Source: Pseudomonadota bacterium
GTDB taxonomy: Bacteria; Pseudomonadota; Alphaproteobacteria; Rhizobiales; Xanthobacteraceae
Assembly: GCA_023404705.1 (NCBI GenBank)
Contig: JAEYAU010000126.1
Coordinates: 1 to 39,493, forward strand
Direction of reading: 5' to 3'
Length of the DNA stretch: 39,493 nt
In this document: positions 1 through 7,762 of the stretch, one piece after another
How the letters are laid out: each line of letters opens with the position of its first letter
Position numbering within the stretch: the stretch's first letter is position 1
Program-made: the position numbers and the translations under genes
The notes under the pieces: model-generated
Databases searched by the model: none
Told to the model about the DNA's origin: nothing
The model's input: the letters and a program-made list of their open reading frames with translations, nothing else

Positions 1-42
1 CCCCGAGGCCGGCGCCCCTCAGTTACCTCGCGTCATGTCATG

Positions 43-129
43 TCACGCCTGAGGCGTTCCGAGCAAGGGCAACAGGACAATGACGAGGGCGAGCGCCAGC
101 ACCGGCATGATTTCGAGCGGACTGACCAT
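43..129 (-). CDS. Possible 28-residue single-pass membrane peptide
   Basis: A short reading frame encodes a 28-residue peptide that is almost entirely one hydrophobic helix (about residues 8-24, MPVLALALVIVLLPLLG). A good Shine-Dalgarno sequence (GGAGAGG, six bases before the ATG at 129) chooses this start over an in-frame ATG at 144. Its size and topology recall KdpF, and a KdpDE-like pair lies upstream on the same strand. However, I see no convincing sequence match to KdpF, and any kdpA would lie outside the window. It may simply be chance coding. No function is assigned. Confidence 0.35.
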   Translation of the reverse strand: MVSPLEIMPVLALALVIVLLPLLGTPQA

Positions 130-253
130 GAGCCACCTCTCCATGCATTCCGGCGACAAGCTCAATTTCCGTCTGCCCTGCGCGCAGGCGGCACGGCTCA
201 TCGAAGTGTCGGCGGGCGCTGGCGGGGCATCGCGGCCAGGCGCCGCCCGAGCC

Positions 254-511
254 TCACGGCGCGGTGCTGGCAAGGGCCAGCAGCCAGCCGGCCGATTTCA
301 GCAGCTGTTCGCGGGCGGTCCAGTCGGACTTGGACCACCAGATGGTCAGGAGATGCTGCGCGTTCTCGAGGAAACGCGGGGCGGCGCCGGCATTGCGCAG
401 GCGCTCGATCTCGGCGACGAGCTCGCCCCTGCGCTCGATGATGGCGCTGATGCGCGCCCGGCCGGCCGGCGCAGGGCGCTGCTTGGCGGCGCGAGGCACT
501 TGTCGTCGCAC
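254..511 (-). CDS. Small hypothetical protein, helical
   Basis: This frame encodes about 85 residues from a GTG at 511, or 94 residues from a TTG at 538; neither start has a strong ribosome site. The N-terminus is basic and proline-containing. It is followed by a charged amphipathic helix around IIERRGELVAEIERLRN, then a Trp-rich segment (LLTIWWSKSDWTAREQLLK) and a hydrophobic C-terminus. The pattern looks like a genuine small soluble or DNA-associated protein rather than a shadow, and I see no better frame on the other strand. No family is recognised. It lies 111 bases downstream of the response-regulator gene on the same strand and might be its target or operon partner. Confidence 0.5.
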   Translation of the reverse strand: MRRQVPRAAKQRPAPAGRARISAIIERRGELVAEIERLRNAGAAPRFLENAQHLLTIWWSKSDWTAREQLLKSAGWLLALASTAP

Positions 512-606
512 GTGGACAGTCCGTGGAGTGGGGACCAAACCGATGCGACGCTACGGCGGAGGCCCGTAAACATTCCCGTAGCAAAAGTCAGCCGTGGCAT
601 AAATTC

Positions 607-620
607 CGCGTAAATACGCG
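607..620. promoter_or_regulatory. Perfect 14-bp palindrome between response regulator and small ORF
   Basis: CGCGTAAATACGCG has six-base arms around an AA centre. It sits two bases past the response-regulator stop codon and about 100 bases upstream of the small gene ending at 254. It could be a protein-binding dyad for the downstream gene or a short 3' hairpin. There is no T-run, so it is not a standard terminator. Confidence 0.3.
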
Positions 621-622
621 AC

Positions 623-1339
623 TCAGACTTTTGCGGGCTCCTGATCCAACTCCTGCGCGAGGCGGTAGCCGACGCCGAGCTCGGTGACGAGCAGGCGAGG
701 CCGCAGCGGATCGATTTCGATCTTCTGGCGCAGCTTGCGCACGAAGATGCGCAGGTAGTGCGTGTTGTGCACGTGCTTCACGCCCCAGACGTCCTTCAGG
801 AGGTATTGATGGGTGACAACGTTGCCGGCGTGCTGCGCGAGCACCTGCAGCAGCCGGTATTCCTTAGGCGAAAGCTGCACGCGCGCTCCGTCCAGGGTGA
901 CGCTACGGGTCGCGAAGTTGATCTGCAGCGGCCCGAAGGTCAGGACCGGCTCGCCCTGCGCGCCATGCCCCTGACGGCGCAATGCGGCGCGAGCGCGCGC
1001 GAGCAGCTCCGCCATACCAAACGGCTTGACCACGTAATCGTCGGCGCCGAGCTCGAGAAGGCGCACCTTCTCGTCTTCCCGCGAGCGCACCGACAGCACG
1101 ATGATCGGCACGCTCGACCATCCGCGCACGCGCTCGACGATGGCGGCGCCGTCCATGTCGGGAAGCCCGAGATCGACGACGATGAGATCGACGGCGCGGA
1201 GCGTCACCGTGCGCAGCGCCGACTGGCCATCCTCGGCCTCGATCACGGTGAAGCCTTCGAGCTCGAAGCCGGCGCGCAGAAAGCGGCGGATCTGCACCTC
1301 GTCGTCGACGATCAGCGCAACGCGCGTGGCATCAGTCAT
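623..1339 (-). CDS. KdpE-like OmpR-family response regulator
   Basis: A 238-residue two-component response regulator. The N-terminal receiver domain (about 6-117) shows the acidic pocket D12-D13, phosphoacceptor D56 (DLIVVDLGLPDMDG) and K105 in YVVKPFG. A C-terminal winged-helix DNA-binding domain (about 130-230) contains LSPKEYRLLQVLAQHAGNVV and ends with the typical ELGVGYRL. The ATG at 1339 follows GGAGG at seven bases and is in-frame inside a longer open frame; the extra N-terminus antisense-shadows the kinase gene and is not real. Its start overlaps the kinase stop by 8 bases, so the two are translationally coupled. Overall it resembles KdpE, but no kdpABC genes are visible, so the regulated target is unknown. 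Confidence 0.9.
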   Translation of the reverse strand: MTDATRVALIVDDEVQIRRFLRAGFELEGFTVIEAEDGQSALRTVTLRAVDLIVVDLGLPDMDGAAIVERVRGWSSVPIIVLSVRSREDEKVRLLELGADDYVVKPFGMAELLARARAALRRQGHGAQGEPVLTFGPLQINFATRSVTLDGARVQLSPKEYRLLQVLAQHAGNVVTHQYLLKDVWGVKHVHNTHYLRIFVRKLRQKIEIDPLRPRLLVTELGVGYRLAQELDQEPAKV

Positions 1340-2438
1340 CGAGGGCCTCCGCGGCGTGCGGCGACGGTGCGTCGGCGGCGATCGGCAACTCGATCGTGAA
1401 GGTGGCGCCCTGGCCGAGACCCGCGCTCTGCGCCTCGACGCGGCCGCCGCTCGCCTCCACCAGTGAGCGCGCGATCCAGAGGCCAAGGCCGGTGCCCGCC
1501 ACCTCGTGCTGACGCGGTCCGCGATAGAAGCGCTCCCAGGCGCGCTCGCGGTCGTCCACCGAGAGGCCGGTGCCATGATCGCGCACGGCCAGGCGCACCG
1601 CGCCGTCGCGCAGCCCGACGCTGATCTCGATCGGCGAGTCGGGCGGCGAATATTTCGCGGCATTCTCGATCATGTGGCCGAAGGCATTTTCGATCAGCGT
1701 CGGGTCCACTTTGACGAGCGGCAGGTCGTCCGCGACGCTCACGGCGACCTTGCGCGCGACGAGCAGTCGGCGCTTGTGCTCGAGCGCCGCATTGACGATG
1801 TCGGCTGGATCAGCCCACTCCGCGTGCGGGCGCACGCCCTCGCTGCTGATGCGGGTCGCGTCCAGCAGGTTCTGGATGCGATCGTTCAGGCGCTCGGCTT
1901 CATCGCGCATCCCGTGCACCAGCGGCGAGAGCCGCGGATTGGCGACGATCTCGGCGGACTGGGCGAGTACGGAAGCCGAGCCGATGATCGAGGAGAGCGG
2001 CGTGCGCAATTCATGCGACACCGAGCCGATCAGCGCCTCGCGCAACGCGTCGGTCTGCTCGCGCATCTTGGCCTGACGCAGATTGGTCGCGAGCCGCCCA
2101 ATCACCACCGCGACGATGATGAACAGCACCAGATCGATGACCTGCTCGGCCTTGTGCACGCGCAGGTCATAGATCGGCGGATAGAAGAAGAAGGCCGAGG
2201 CCGCGATGCCGGCGACCGCCGCGACCACGGCGGCAACGACGCCCCAGCGGATCGCGGCGAGCAGCACCGGGATCAGGTAGATGATCCCGACATATTCGAG
2301 ATTGACGGCGAGCGAGAACGCCATGATCGCAGCGGTCAGCGCCGCGACGGCGGCGAGCGCCGCGCCGACGGCGGCCGGCGAGTTCGGCGTCAGCTGCCCC
2401 TTATTCCAATCACGGCTTGTCCACAGCGCCCGCACCAT
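1332..2438 (-). CDS. Sensor histidine kinase, KdpD C-terminal type (DUF4118 plus kinase core)
   Basis: This encodes 368 residues from the ATG at 2438; a GTG directly before it at 2441 is equally possible. Residues about 22-117 form four closely packed membrane helices typical of the KdpD DUF4118 region. A dimerisation/phosphoacceptor segment with His about 142 (GSVSHELRTPLS) follows, then an ATPase domain with N-box (HMIENAAKYSPP), G1 (RDHGTGLS) and G2 (GTGLGLWIARSL). The large cytoplasmic KdpD and Usp-like N-terminal domains of full KdpD (about 900 residues) are absent. It thus retains only the membrane and kinase parts and probably senses through the membrane bundle. It forms a coupled operon with the response regulator, oriented away from the divergent transporter at 2666. 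Confidence 0.9.
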   Translation of the reverse strand: MVRALWTSRDWNKGQLTPNSPAAVGAALAAVAALTAAIMAFSLAVNLEYVGIIYLIPVLLAAIRWGVVAAVVAAVAGIAASAFFFYPPIYDLRVHKAEQVIDLVLFIIVAVVIGRLATNLRQAKMREQTDALREALIGSVSHELRTPLSSIIGSASVLAQSAEIVANPRLSPLVHGMRDEAERLNDRIQNLLDATRISSEGVRPHAEWADPADIVNAALEHKRRLLVARKVAVSVADDLPLVKVDPTLIENAFGHMIENAAKYSPPDSPIEISVGLRDGAVRLAVRDHGTGLSVDDRERAWERFYRGPRQHEVAGTGLGLWIARSLVEASGGRVEAQSAGLGQGATFTIELPIAADAPSPHAAEALDD

Positions 2439-2501
2439 CACAGCGGCATACCAGCTTCCGATCGGGCGCGCACCGAGGCGGCGAGGCGGGGTGCCTTTAC
2501 G

Positions 2502-2525
2502 TCAATAATTAATCCAGATCAATAA
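2502..2525. promoter_or_regulatory. Direct repeat TCAATAA x2 in AT-rich divergent intergenic region
   Basis: Two identical heptamers, TCAATAA at 2502-2508 and 2519-2525, are spaced 17 bases apart. They lie in the most AT-rich part of the 227-base gap between the kinase gene (minus) and the transporter gene (plus). On the minus strand a possible promoter (TTGATC, 17 bases, TAAAGG) overlaps them. OmpR-family regulators often bind tandem direct repeats, so this is a candidate autoregulatory site. The assignment is weak. Confidence 0.3.
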
Positions 2526-2665
2526 CTTGCGGCAATGCTATCCACCTTTCGCCTAATACGAGTTGGTCACAGACAAATCCCGGCGTCTCGATCAAGGCTG
2601 AATTGGGGCGACGTCGCGATCCCGAATGCGGCCGCCTCCCAACGAAGCTCAGGAAGGGGACGCCC

Positions 2666-4312
2666 GTGACATCCACGACCTTGGATCACACATCCACGCG
2701 TGCCAGCGGCATGACGAAGGACGAGAAATTCGTCGTCTTCGCCTCCTCGCTCGGCACCGTGTTCGAGTGGTACGACTTCTATCTCTACGCGACGCTGGCG
2801 CCGTTCTTCGCGTCGCTGTTCTTCCCGCCCGGCAACGACACCGCCGCCCTGCTTTCGGCCTTCGCGACCTACGCGGCGGGCTTCCTGGTGCGCCCGTTCG
2901 GCGCGCTGGTGTTCGGCCGCATCGGCGACCTGGTCGGCCGCAAGTACACCTTCCTGGTCACCATCGTCGTGATGGGCATCTCGACCTTCGCGGTCGGTCT
3001 GCTGCCGACCTATGCGAGCATCGGCTGGACCGCCCCGATCGTCCTCGTGCTGCTGCGCCTCGCCCAGGGCCTCGCCCTCGGCGGCGAGTATGGCGGTGCC
3101 GCCACCTATGTGGCGGAGCACTCCCGCCCGCACGAGCGCGGCTACACCACGAGCTTCATCCAGACGACGGCGACCATCGGCTTCTTCCTCTCGCTCATCG
3201 TGATCGGCCTCTGCCGCATCTACATGGACGCGAAGATGTTCGCCGAGTGGGGCTGGCGCATTCCGTTCTGGGTCTCACTCGTCCTGCTGATCTTCTCGGT
3301 CTACATCCGGATGCGCCTAAACGAGTCGCCGGTGTTCCAGAAGATGAAGGAGGAAGGCAAAGGCTCGAAGGCGCCGCTGACCGAGAGCTTCCTGCACTAC
3401 CCCAACAACAAGTACGTGCTGCTCGCGCTGCTCGGCGCCACCGCGGGTCAGGGCGTGGTCTGGTACACGGGGCAGTTCTACGCCCTGTTCTTCCTGCTCA
3501 TCACGCTGAAGCTCGACTTCATCTATGCCTATGCGTTGATCGCCGTGTCGCTGATCATCGGCACGCCGTTCTTCGTCGTCTTCGGCTGGCTCTCCGACCG
3601 GATCGGACGGCTGAAGATCATCCTCGCGGGTTGCGCCATCGCGGCGCTGACCTATTTCCCGCTGTTCGGCGCGCTGACCAGCGCCGTGAACCCGGACCTC
3701 GCCGCCTTCCAGGCGAAGGCGCCGATCACGCTGACGACCGACCGGTCGCAGTGCAACTTCCACATCTTTGTCGGCCCCTGGTCCAACTTCACCCAGTGTG
3801 ATCGCGCCCAGGACTTCCTGACGAAGGCGGGCCTGTCGTTCACCTCGGTGAACGCGCCGGGTCAGCAGTCGATCGATCTCACGATCGGCTCGACCAAGGT
3901 CCAGGGGTGGGACGCCGCAAAGTGGAATGCGGCGCTGAAGGACGCCGGCTATCCGGCCAAGGCTGATCTCAACAAGGTCAACTGGCTGCTCGCCGAGCTG
4001 ATCCTGGTCATCATGGTGATCTACGTGACCATGGTGTACGGGCCGATCGCGGCCTTCCTGGTCGAGATGTTCCCGACCAAGATCCGCTACACATCGATGT
4101 CCCTGCCCTACCACATCGGCAATGGCTGGTTCGGCGGCATGCTGCCGCTGCTCGCCACCGCCGTCGTGGCCGCGACAGGCAACATCTATGCGGGCCTCTG
4201 GTATCCGATCATCGTTGCCGTGATGACGCTCATCGTCGGCCTGGTGTTCCTGAGGGACACCAAGGGCGTCGACATCACGAGCAGCTCCGGCGTGGAAATC
4301 CAGAAGGGCTGA
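2666..4312 (+). CDS. MFS transporter, metabolite:H+ symporter (MHS) family
   Basis: A 548-residue inner-membrane secondary transporter. The GTG at 2666 is chosen because AGGAAGGGGA lies just upstream; the frame stays open 63 bases further but without a ribosome site. Signature regions are SLGTVFEWYDFYLYATL near the start of helix 1, RPFGALVFGRIGDLVGRK after helix 2, and LALGGEYGGAATYVAEH, all typical of ProP/KgtP-like proton symporters of organic acids or osmolytes. The family usually has about 430-450 residues. Here the extra length is a roughly 100-residue hydrophilic insertion between helices 9 and 10 (about residues 341-439), predicted periplasmic, with two cysteines (SQCNFH and TQCDRA). 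The substrate cannot be told from sequence. The gene is monocistronic and followed by a strong terminator. Confidence 0.9.
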   Translation: MTSTTLDHTSTRASGMTKDEKFVVFASSLGTVFEWYDFYLYATLAPFFASLFFPPGNDTAALLSAFATYAAGFLVRPFGALVFGRIGDLVGRKYTFLVTIVVMGISTFAVGLLPTYASIGWTAPIVLVLLRLAQGLALGGEYGGAATYVAEHSRPHERGYTTSFIQTTATIGFFLSLIVIGLCRIYMDAKMFAEWGWRIPFWVSLVLLIFSVYIRMRLNESPVFQKMKEEGKGSKAPLTESFLHYPNNKYVLLALLGATAGQGVVWYTGQFYALFFLLITLKLDFIYAYALIAVSLIIGTPFFVVFGWLSDRIGRLKIILAGCAIAALTYFPLFGALTSAVNPDLAAFQAKAPITLTTDRSQCNFHIFVGPWSNFTQCDRAQDFLTKAGLSFTSVNAPGQQSIDLTIGSTKVQGWDAAKWNAALKDAGYPAKADLNKVNWLLAELILVIMVIYVTMVYGPIAAFLVEMFPTKIRYTSMSLPYHIGNGWFGGMLPLLATAVVAATGNIYAGLWYPIIVAVMTLIVGLVFLRDTKGVDITSSSGVEIQKG

Positions 4313-4334
4313 TCAGTCTCCCAGTGCGACTGAA

Positions 4335-4365
4335 GGGGCGGCCTCCGGGCCGCCCCTTTTTCTTT
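4335..4365 (+). terminator. Rho-independent terminator of the MHS transporter gene
   Basis: A perfect nine-base GC stem (GGGGCGGCC, 4335-4343, with GGCCGCCCC, 4348-4356) closes a four-base TCCG loop. TTTTTCTTT follows at once. It begins 22 bases after the transporter stop codon. Confidence 0.9.
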
Positions 4366-4505
4366 GCCCGCGTGGCGCGCCGTGACGGCCTTTGGGCCGA
4401 TGAGGACGCCGCTGCGCACCACGCGGGGCACGCTTGGAGCGCGGTCCGTTCCGAGGAAGGGGAACGTGCTCCAGCATTCGGATTGCCGCAGGTCTTGCGG
4501 GCGGC

Positions 4506-4982
4506 TCAGGCCGCGGCTTGCGCTTCGGTGAGCGGCGGGCCGACGAGCCTGATGTTGTTGGCGAGGCAGGCCTGCGTGAGCGCCGCGACCTGCTCGGATG
4601 TCGGCGTGGCCTGCGCTGGCAGGCCGTCATGAGCGGCGGGCCGGCTGAACGAGCGGACGAGGTTCTCGAAGTCACGGCCGCAGGTCACGGTGAGGAAGCG
4701 GGCGCCCTGCGGGGACCAGACCAGGTAGCTGTGCGGCACGTTGCGCGGCGTCTGCACGGTCTCGCCGGCCCGCGCCGAGATCTCGCGGGTGCCGACGCGG
4801 AAGCGCAGCTCGCCCGAGATCACGTGGAAGATCTCGTCCTCGTTGGCGTGAACATGGAGAGGCGGCGAGTCGCCGTAGGGCGCGTGATGTTCCAGCACGG
4901 TCATGCCGTTCTCGCCCTCGGCGCCGGCGACGCGGACCGTGACCAGCGTGTTCAGGAACCAGAGCTGCTCGGGCTTGGGCAT
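4506..4982 (-). CDS. Cupin-2 domain protein
   Basis: A single-domain cupin of about 158 residues. The metal-binding motif 1 is seen in PPLHVHANEDEIFHVISGEL (His, His, Glu, His) and motif 2 in AGETVQTPRNVPHSYLVW with the final His. The C-terminal 50 residues are helical. The ATG at 4982 is chosen because GGAGA lies five bases upstream; in-frame ATGs at 4997 and 5015 lack ribosome sites. Members range from small dioxygenases and isomerases to regulators, so no reaction is assigned. It is divergent from the LysR gene at 5130, a common arrangement for regulator and target. The 137 bases between the transporter terminator and this gene's stop hold nothing recognisable. Confidence 0.8.
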   Translation of the reverse strand: MPKPEQLWFLNTLVTVRVAGAEGENGMTVLEHHAPYGDSPPLHVHANEDEIFHVISGELRFRVGTREISARAGETVQTPRNVPHSYLVWSPQGARFLTVTCGRDFENLVRSFSRPAAHDGLPAQATPTSEQVAALTQACLANNIRLVGPPLTEAQAAA

Positions 4983-5129
4983 GGGTGTCTCCAGCATGGG
5001 GCGGCCGCGCGCCATTGCGCGCGCGAACGCCGCCTTGTTACGGTTGCGGTTGATTGGCGGCCGCTTCTTGCGATCGCCGTCGGAGATTTCCTAAGCCGTA
5101 CCTGTCGATCCGGGAAATGGAATGATGAT

Positions 5130-6080
5130 ATGGCGCCCATCACGGGCATGAATTTCGCGGCTTTCGATCTCAACCTGCTGCGGGTGTTCGATGCGCTGAT
5201 GCGAGAGCGCAGCGTGACGCGCGCGGGCGCGGTGATCGGGCTCAGCCAGCCGGCCGTGAGCAATGCGCTGAGCCGGCTGCGCCACGCGCTCAACGACGAG
5301 CTGTTCGTGCGCCGCGGCAACGACATGGTGCCGACGCCGCGCGCCGAGAGCCTGGCCGAGCGCGTGCGCGACGCGCTCGCGCAGGTCGAGCAGGCGCTCA
5401 CGGGCGACGCGCGGTTCGATCCGTCGGGGGCCGAGAGGATCTTCACGCTCATGGGCGCGGACTTCTTCGCGGCCCTGGTGATGCCGGAGCTCGCCGAGCG
5501 CATCGCAACCGTGGCCCCGCGCATCGCATTGCGCCTACTCGACAGCGCGACCGGCGATGTGGAGCGGCTGCTGCGCGAGAACGTCATCGACGCGGCGCTG
5601 GAGCGGCCGCTCGAGATGCCGGAATGGATCTCGCGGCAGCTGCTGTTCCGTTCGCCCTTCGCGGTCATCGTGGCGCGCGCGCATCCGGACCTGAAGCGCG
5701 CGCGCGTGAAGGCGGGCGCCGAATTGCCGCTCGAGCTGTTCTGCGCCCTGCCCCATGCAATCCGCTCGATCGACGGCAGCATGAGCGGCATTGTGGACGA
5801 CGCGCTCGCCAAGGCCGGAGCGGCGCGGCGCGTGATGCTGGCGCTGCCGAGTTTCCAGGGGATCGCGCGCGCCGTGGCGCGCGGGCGGCTGATCGCGTCC
5901 GTGCCGGTGCAGTTCGCGACGGCGGTGGCGGAGGATCTCGGTCTCGCGGTCTACCGGCCGCCGATCGAGGTGCCGGTGCCGGAGATCAACCTCTATTGGC
6001 ACCGCCGGCATGACCAGAATCCGGCGCATCGCTGGCTGCGCGAGCAAATACTCGCTGTCACCGCGGGCTTCCGGGTGTAG
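5130..6080 (+). CDS. LysR-family transcriptional regulator
   Basis: A 316-residue LysR-type regulator. The N-terminal winged helix-turn-helix (about 8-66) includes FDLNLLRVFDALMRERSVTR and LSQPAVSNALSRLRHAL. The effector-binding domain follows (about 97-310). The spacing and the FVRRGNDMVPTPRAE motif resemble the NodD/NahR/PcpR-like branch, whose members usually respond to aromatic or small organic ligands. ATG 5130 and ATG 5148 are both possible; the longer frame upstream is not protein-like. The 147-base gap to the divergent cupin gene would hold its operator. I noticed GCCGCC/GGCGGC arms at 5029-5061 but no clean T-N11-A site. Control of the cupin gene is inferred from position only. Confidence 0.9.
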   Translation: MAPITGMNFAAFDLNLLRVFDALMRERSVTRAGAVIGLSQPAVSNALSRLRHALNDELFVRRGNDMVPTPRAESLAERVRDALAQVEQALTGDARFDPSGAERIFTLMGADFFAALVMPELAERIATVAPRIALRLLDSATGDVERLLRENVIDAALERPLEMPEWISRQLLFRSPFAVIVARAHPDLKRARVKAGAELPLELFCALPHAIRSIDGSMSGIVDDALAKAGAARRVMLALPSFQGIARAVARGRLIASVPVQFATAVAEDLGLAVYRPPIEVPVPEINLYWHRRHDQNPAHRWLREQILAVTAGFRV

Positions 6081-6126
6081 CCTGAAGCTCCCGCCGCCGA
6101 CGGCCCCGGGCGCCTCAGAGCCGACC

Positions 6127-6963
6127 ATGAGCAAGAGCCGGCACGCCGACCTTGAAGAGGTGCGGAGCTTCTTTGCCACGCTTCTGGTCGCGGCGAGCCG
6201 CTCGCGCGATCCCCGGCTCGCGGAGGTTTTCGCCGAGGTGCGGCGCGAGGATTTCATGGGTCCCGGGCCCTGGAAGATCAAAGCGGGCGACACCTATTGC
6301 GAAACGCCCAGCGCGGACCCGCGCTACCTCTATCAGAATGCGCTGGTGGCGCTCGACGCAGCCAAAGGCATCAACAACGGCGAGCCGTACCTGCATGCGG
6401 CATGGATTGCGGCCGTCAACCCGCGCCCCGGTGATGAGATCTGCCACATCGGCACGGGCACCGGGTACTACACGGCGATCCTGGCGCGGCTATGCGCGCC
6501 GGGCGGGCGCGTGCAGGCGTTCGAGATCGAGGAAAACCTGGCACAGAAGGCGCGCGACAATCTGCGCGACTACGCGAATGTCACGGTCGTGCATGCGGAT
6601 GCGACGCAGCAGCCCGTGCCGGCTGCGGACATCATCTATGTGAATGCCGGCGTGGTGGCGCCGCCGCGCCAATGGCTGCAGGCGCTGCGGCCGCGCGGGC
6701 GGATGATCTTTCCATGGCGGCCCGCCGAAAGGGTGGCGCTCGCCGTGATCCTGTTGCGCGCGGGCGAAGGGTTCTGGGCGACGCCCGTGATGCCGGCCTG
6801 GTTCATTCCCTGCGTCGGAGCGTCCGAGGCCACCTGCGCGAAGGTGCCGGACGGGCGCGGAGCGTGGTCGATCCAGTCGGCCTGGCTGACGGACGAGCGC
6901 AGCCCGAACGAGAGCGCGGTCGCGATCTATGAGGATGTCTGGTTCTCGTCCGAACGGCCCTAG
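6127..6963 (+). CDS. Protein-L-isoaspartate O-methyltransferase-like SAM methyltransferase
   Basis: A 278-residue protein of the PCMT-like class I methyltransferase group. The SAM-binding motif I is CHIGTGTGYYTAILARL (glycines from residue 109), preceded by the family's PYLHAAWIAAVNPRPGDE. An acidic motif II (VQAFEIEENLAQKARDNL) and motif III (ADIIYVNAGVVAPPRQW) follow. The true enzyme repairs isoaspartyl residues in aged proteins. This protein is longer than classical PCMT (about 210-220) and has a different N-terminus (PGPWKIKAGDTYCETPSADP), so its real substrate is uncertain. ATG 6127 lies 46 bases after the LysR stop; the ribosome site is weak, and cotranscription with the LysR gene is possible. 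Confidence 0.8.
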   Translation: MSKSRHADLEEVRSFFATLLVAASRSRDPRLAEVFAEVRREDFMGPGPWKIKAGDTYCETPSADPRYLYQNALVALDAAKGINNGEPYLHAAWIAAVNPRPGDEICHIGTGTGYYTAILARLCAPGGRVQAFEIEENLAQKARDNLRDYANVTVVHADATQQPVPAADIIYVNAGVVAPPRQWLQALRPRGRMIFPWRPAERVALAVILLRAGEGFWATPVMPAWFIPCVGASEATCAKVPDGRGAWSIQSAWLTDERSPNESAVAIYEDVWFSSERP

Positions 6964-7070
6964 AGCAAGGGTTGCAGGCTTCGCGCCGGGGCCACGCCGG
7001 CTGCCATTTGTCCGCCATGGTGCTTCCGCAAGGTCACGGCGTCACGATTCCGGATGCCGAGGAGGGCACC

Positions 7071-7307
7071 ATGAGGATTGTCATCGCCGCCGTCGCCTTG
7101 AGCCTTGCCGCCACCCCCGCCTTCGCGACCTGCAAGAGCGACGCGGCCGCCAAGAACCTGGCGGGCGCCGCGCTCAAGAGCTTCATGACCAAATGCGAGA
7201 AGGACGCGCAGACGAGCTGCGAGACGGATTCCAAGGACAAGAAGCTGGCCGGCGCCGCCAAGACCAGCCACATGAAGAAGTGCGTGACCGACGCGGTCGG
7301 CAACTGA
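7071..7307 (+). CDS. PsiF-repeat family small periplasmic protein
   Basis: A 78-residue secreted protein. Residues 1-19 (MRIVIAAVALSLAATPAFA) are a clear signal peptide with an AFA cleavage site. The mature part has two related units: CKSDAAAKNLAGAALKSFMTKC, then a second with KKLAGAAKTSHMKKC. Each resembles the PsiF repeat (Cys, AxxKxLxGxAxxSFMxxC). In E. coli psiF is phosphate-starvation inducible, but its molecular role is unknown. The ATG at 7071 has a strong ribosome site (GAGGAGGG). It stands alone on the plus strand, convergent with the channel-like gene. Confidence 0.75.
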   Translation: MRIVIAAVALSLAATPAFATCKSDAAAKNLAGAALKSFMTKCEKDAQTSCETDSKDKKLAGAAKTSHMKKCVTDAVGN

Positions 7308-7326
7308 CCGCCGGACGCCAGCCGTA

Positions 7327-7356
7327 GCGCCGCAAGTCACCGCTTGCGGCGCTTCT
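7327..7356 (+). terminator. Likely terminator of the PsiF-repeat gene
   Basis: A perfect ten-base stem, GCGCCGCAAG (7327-7336) with CTTGCGGCGC (7343-7352), encloses a six-base loop and is followed by TTCT. The loop holds the stop codon of the convergent gene (minus-strand TGA at 7337-7339), so the last codons of that gene form one arm. The T-run is short, so termination strength is uncertain. Confidence 0.55.
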
Positions 7357-7732
7357 CCCGGCGCTGGTCGTCGTCATCATCGCTGCCGCTCTCCACATGG
7401 AAGCTGTGGAGGACGCGATGGAACATGGGCGAGAGCACGAAGCCCGAGGCGATCACGATGATCAGGCCGGACAGGATCGCATAGAAGCCGGCGAACACCT
7501 TGGCCGAGGTGTGCTTGAGCTCGGTCACCGGACCCATGCCCGACAGGATCATGGCGGCGTTCTCGAAGGCATCCACGAGGGGCAGCCCTTCGAAGCCCGC
7601 ATAGCCGACGATGCCGATGGTGAGCCCGGCGGCCGTGATCACGACCCAGAGCATCACGGCTCTGAGCATGCGGTGGGTGAACTGCCGCCGCGTGGCGAGC
7701 TTGTCCTTGTAGTGCTCGAAGCGCATGACCAC
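7337..7732 (-). CDS. Small two-helix membrane protein resembling a potassium-channel pore with an altered filter
   Basis: A 131-residue protein with helix 1 at about 25-47, a short semi-hydrophobic segment LPLVDAFENAAMILSGMGPV (about 50-69), helix 2 at about 79-101, and a charged tail (DDDDDQRREKRRKR). The helix, pore-loop, helix layout matches the Ion_trans_2 fold, but the potassium filter TVGYG is replaced by SGMGPV. It may be a divergent channel or a non-conducting relative. The GTG at 7732 is selected because GGAGG lies six bases before it. It begins 30 bases after the ABC ATPase stop and is probably cotranscribed with the importer; no functional link is known to me. Confidence 0.7.
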   Translation of the reverse strand: MVMRFEHYKDKLATRRQFTHRMLRAVMLWVVITAAGLTIGIVGYAGFEGLPLVDAFENAAMILSGMGPVTELKHTSAKVFAGFYAILSGLIIVIASGFVLSPMFHRVLHSFHVESGSDDDDDQRREKRRKR

Positions 7733-7762
7733 AGGACCCCTCCGGGATCGCGCCCGGTGACC

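Noticed and set aside
43..129. Calling the small peptide kdpF
   Set aside because: Only size and topology match; there is no sequence similarity that I can see and no kdpA in the window.
552..576. EcfG-like GGAAT-N16-CGTA on the minus strand upstream of the small gene at 254-511
   Set aside because: It has two mismatches to the consensus (-35 last base, -10 last base); this is expected by chance and the gene start itself is uncertain.
5029..5061. GCCGCC/GGCGGC inverted arms between cupin and LysR genes as the LysR operator
   Set aside because: The arms are simple GC triplets common in this DNA, and the spacing does not fit the T-N11-A form.
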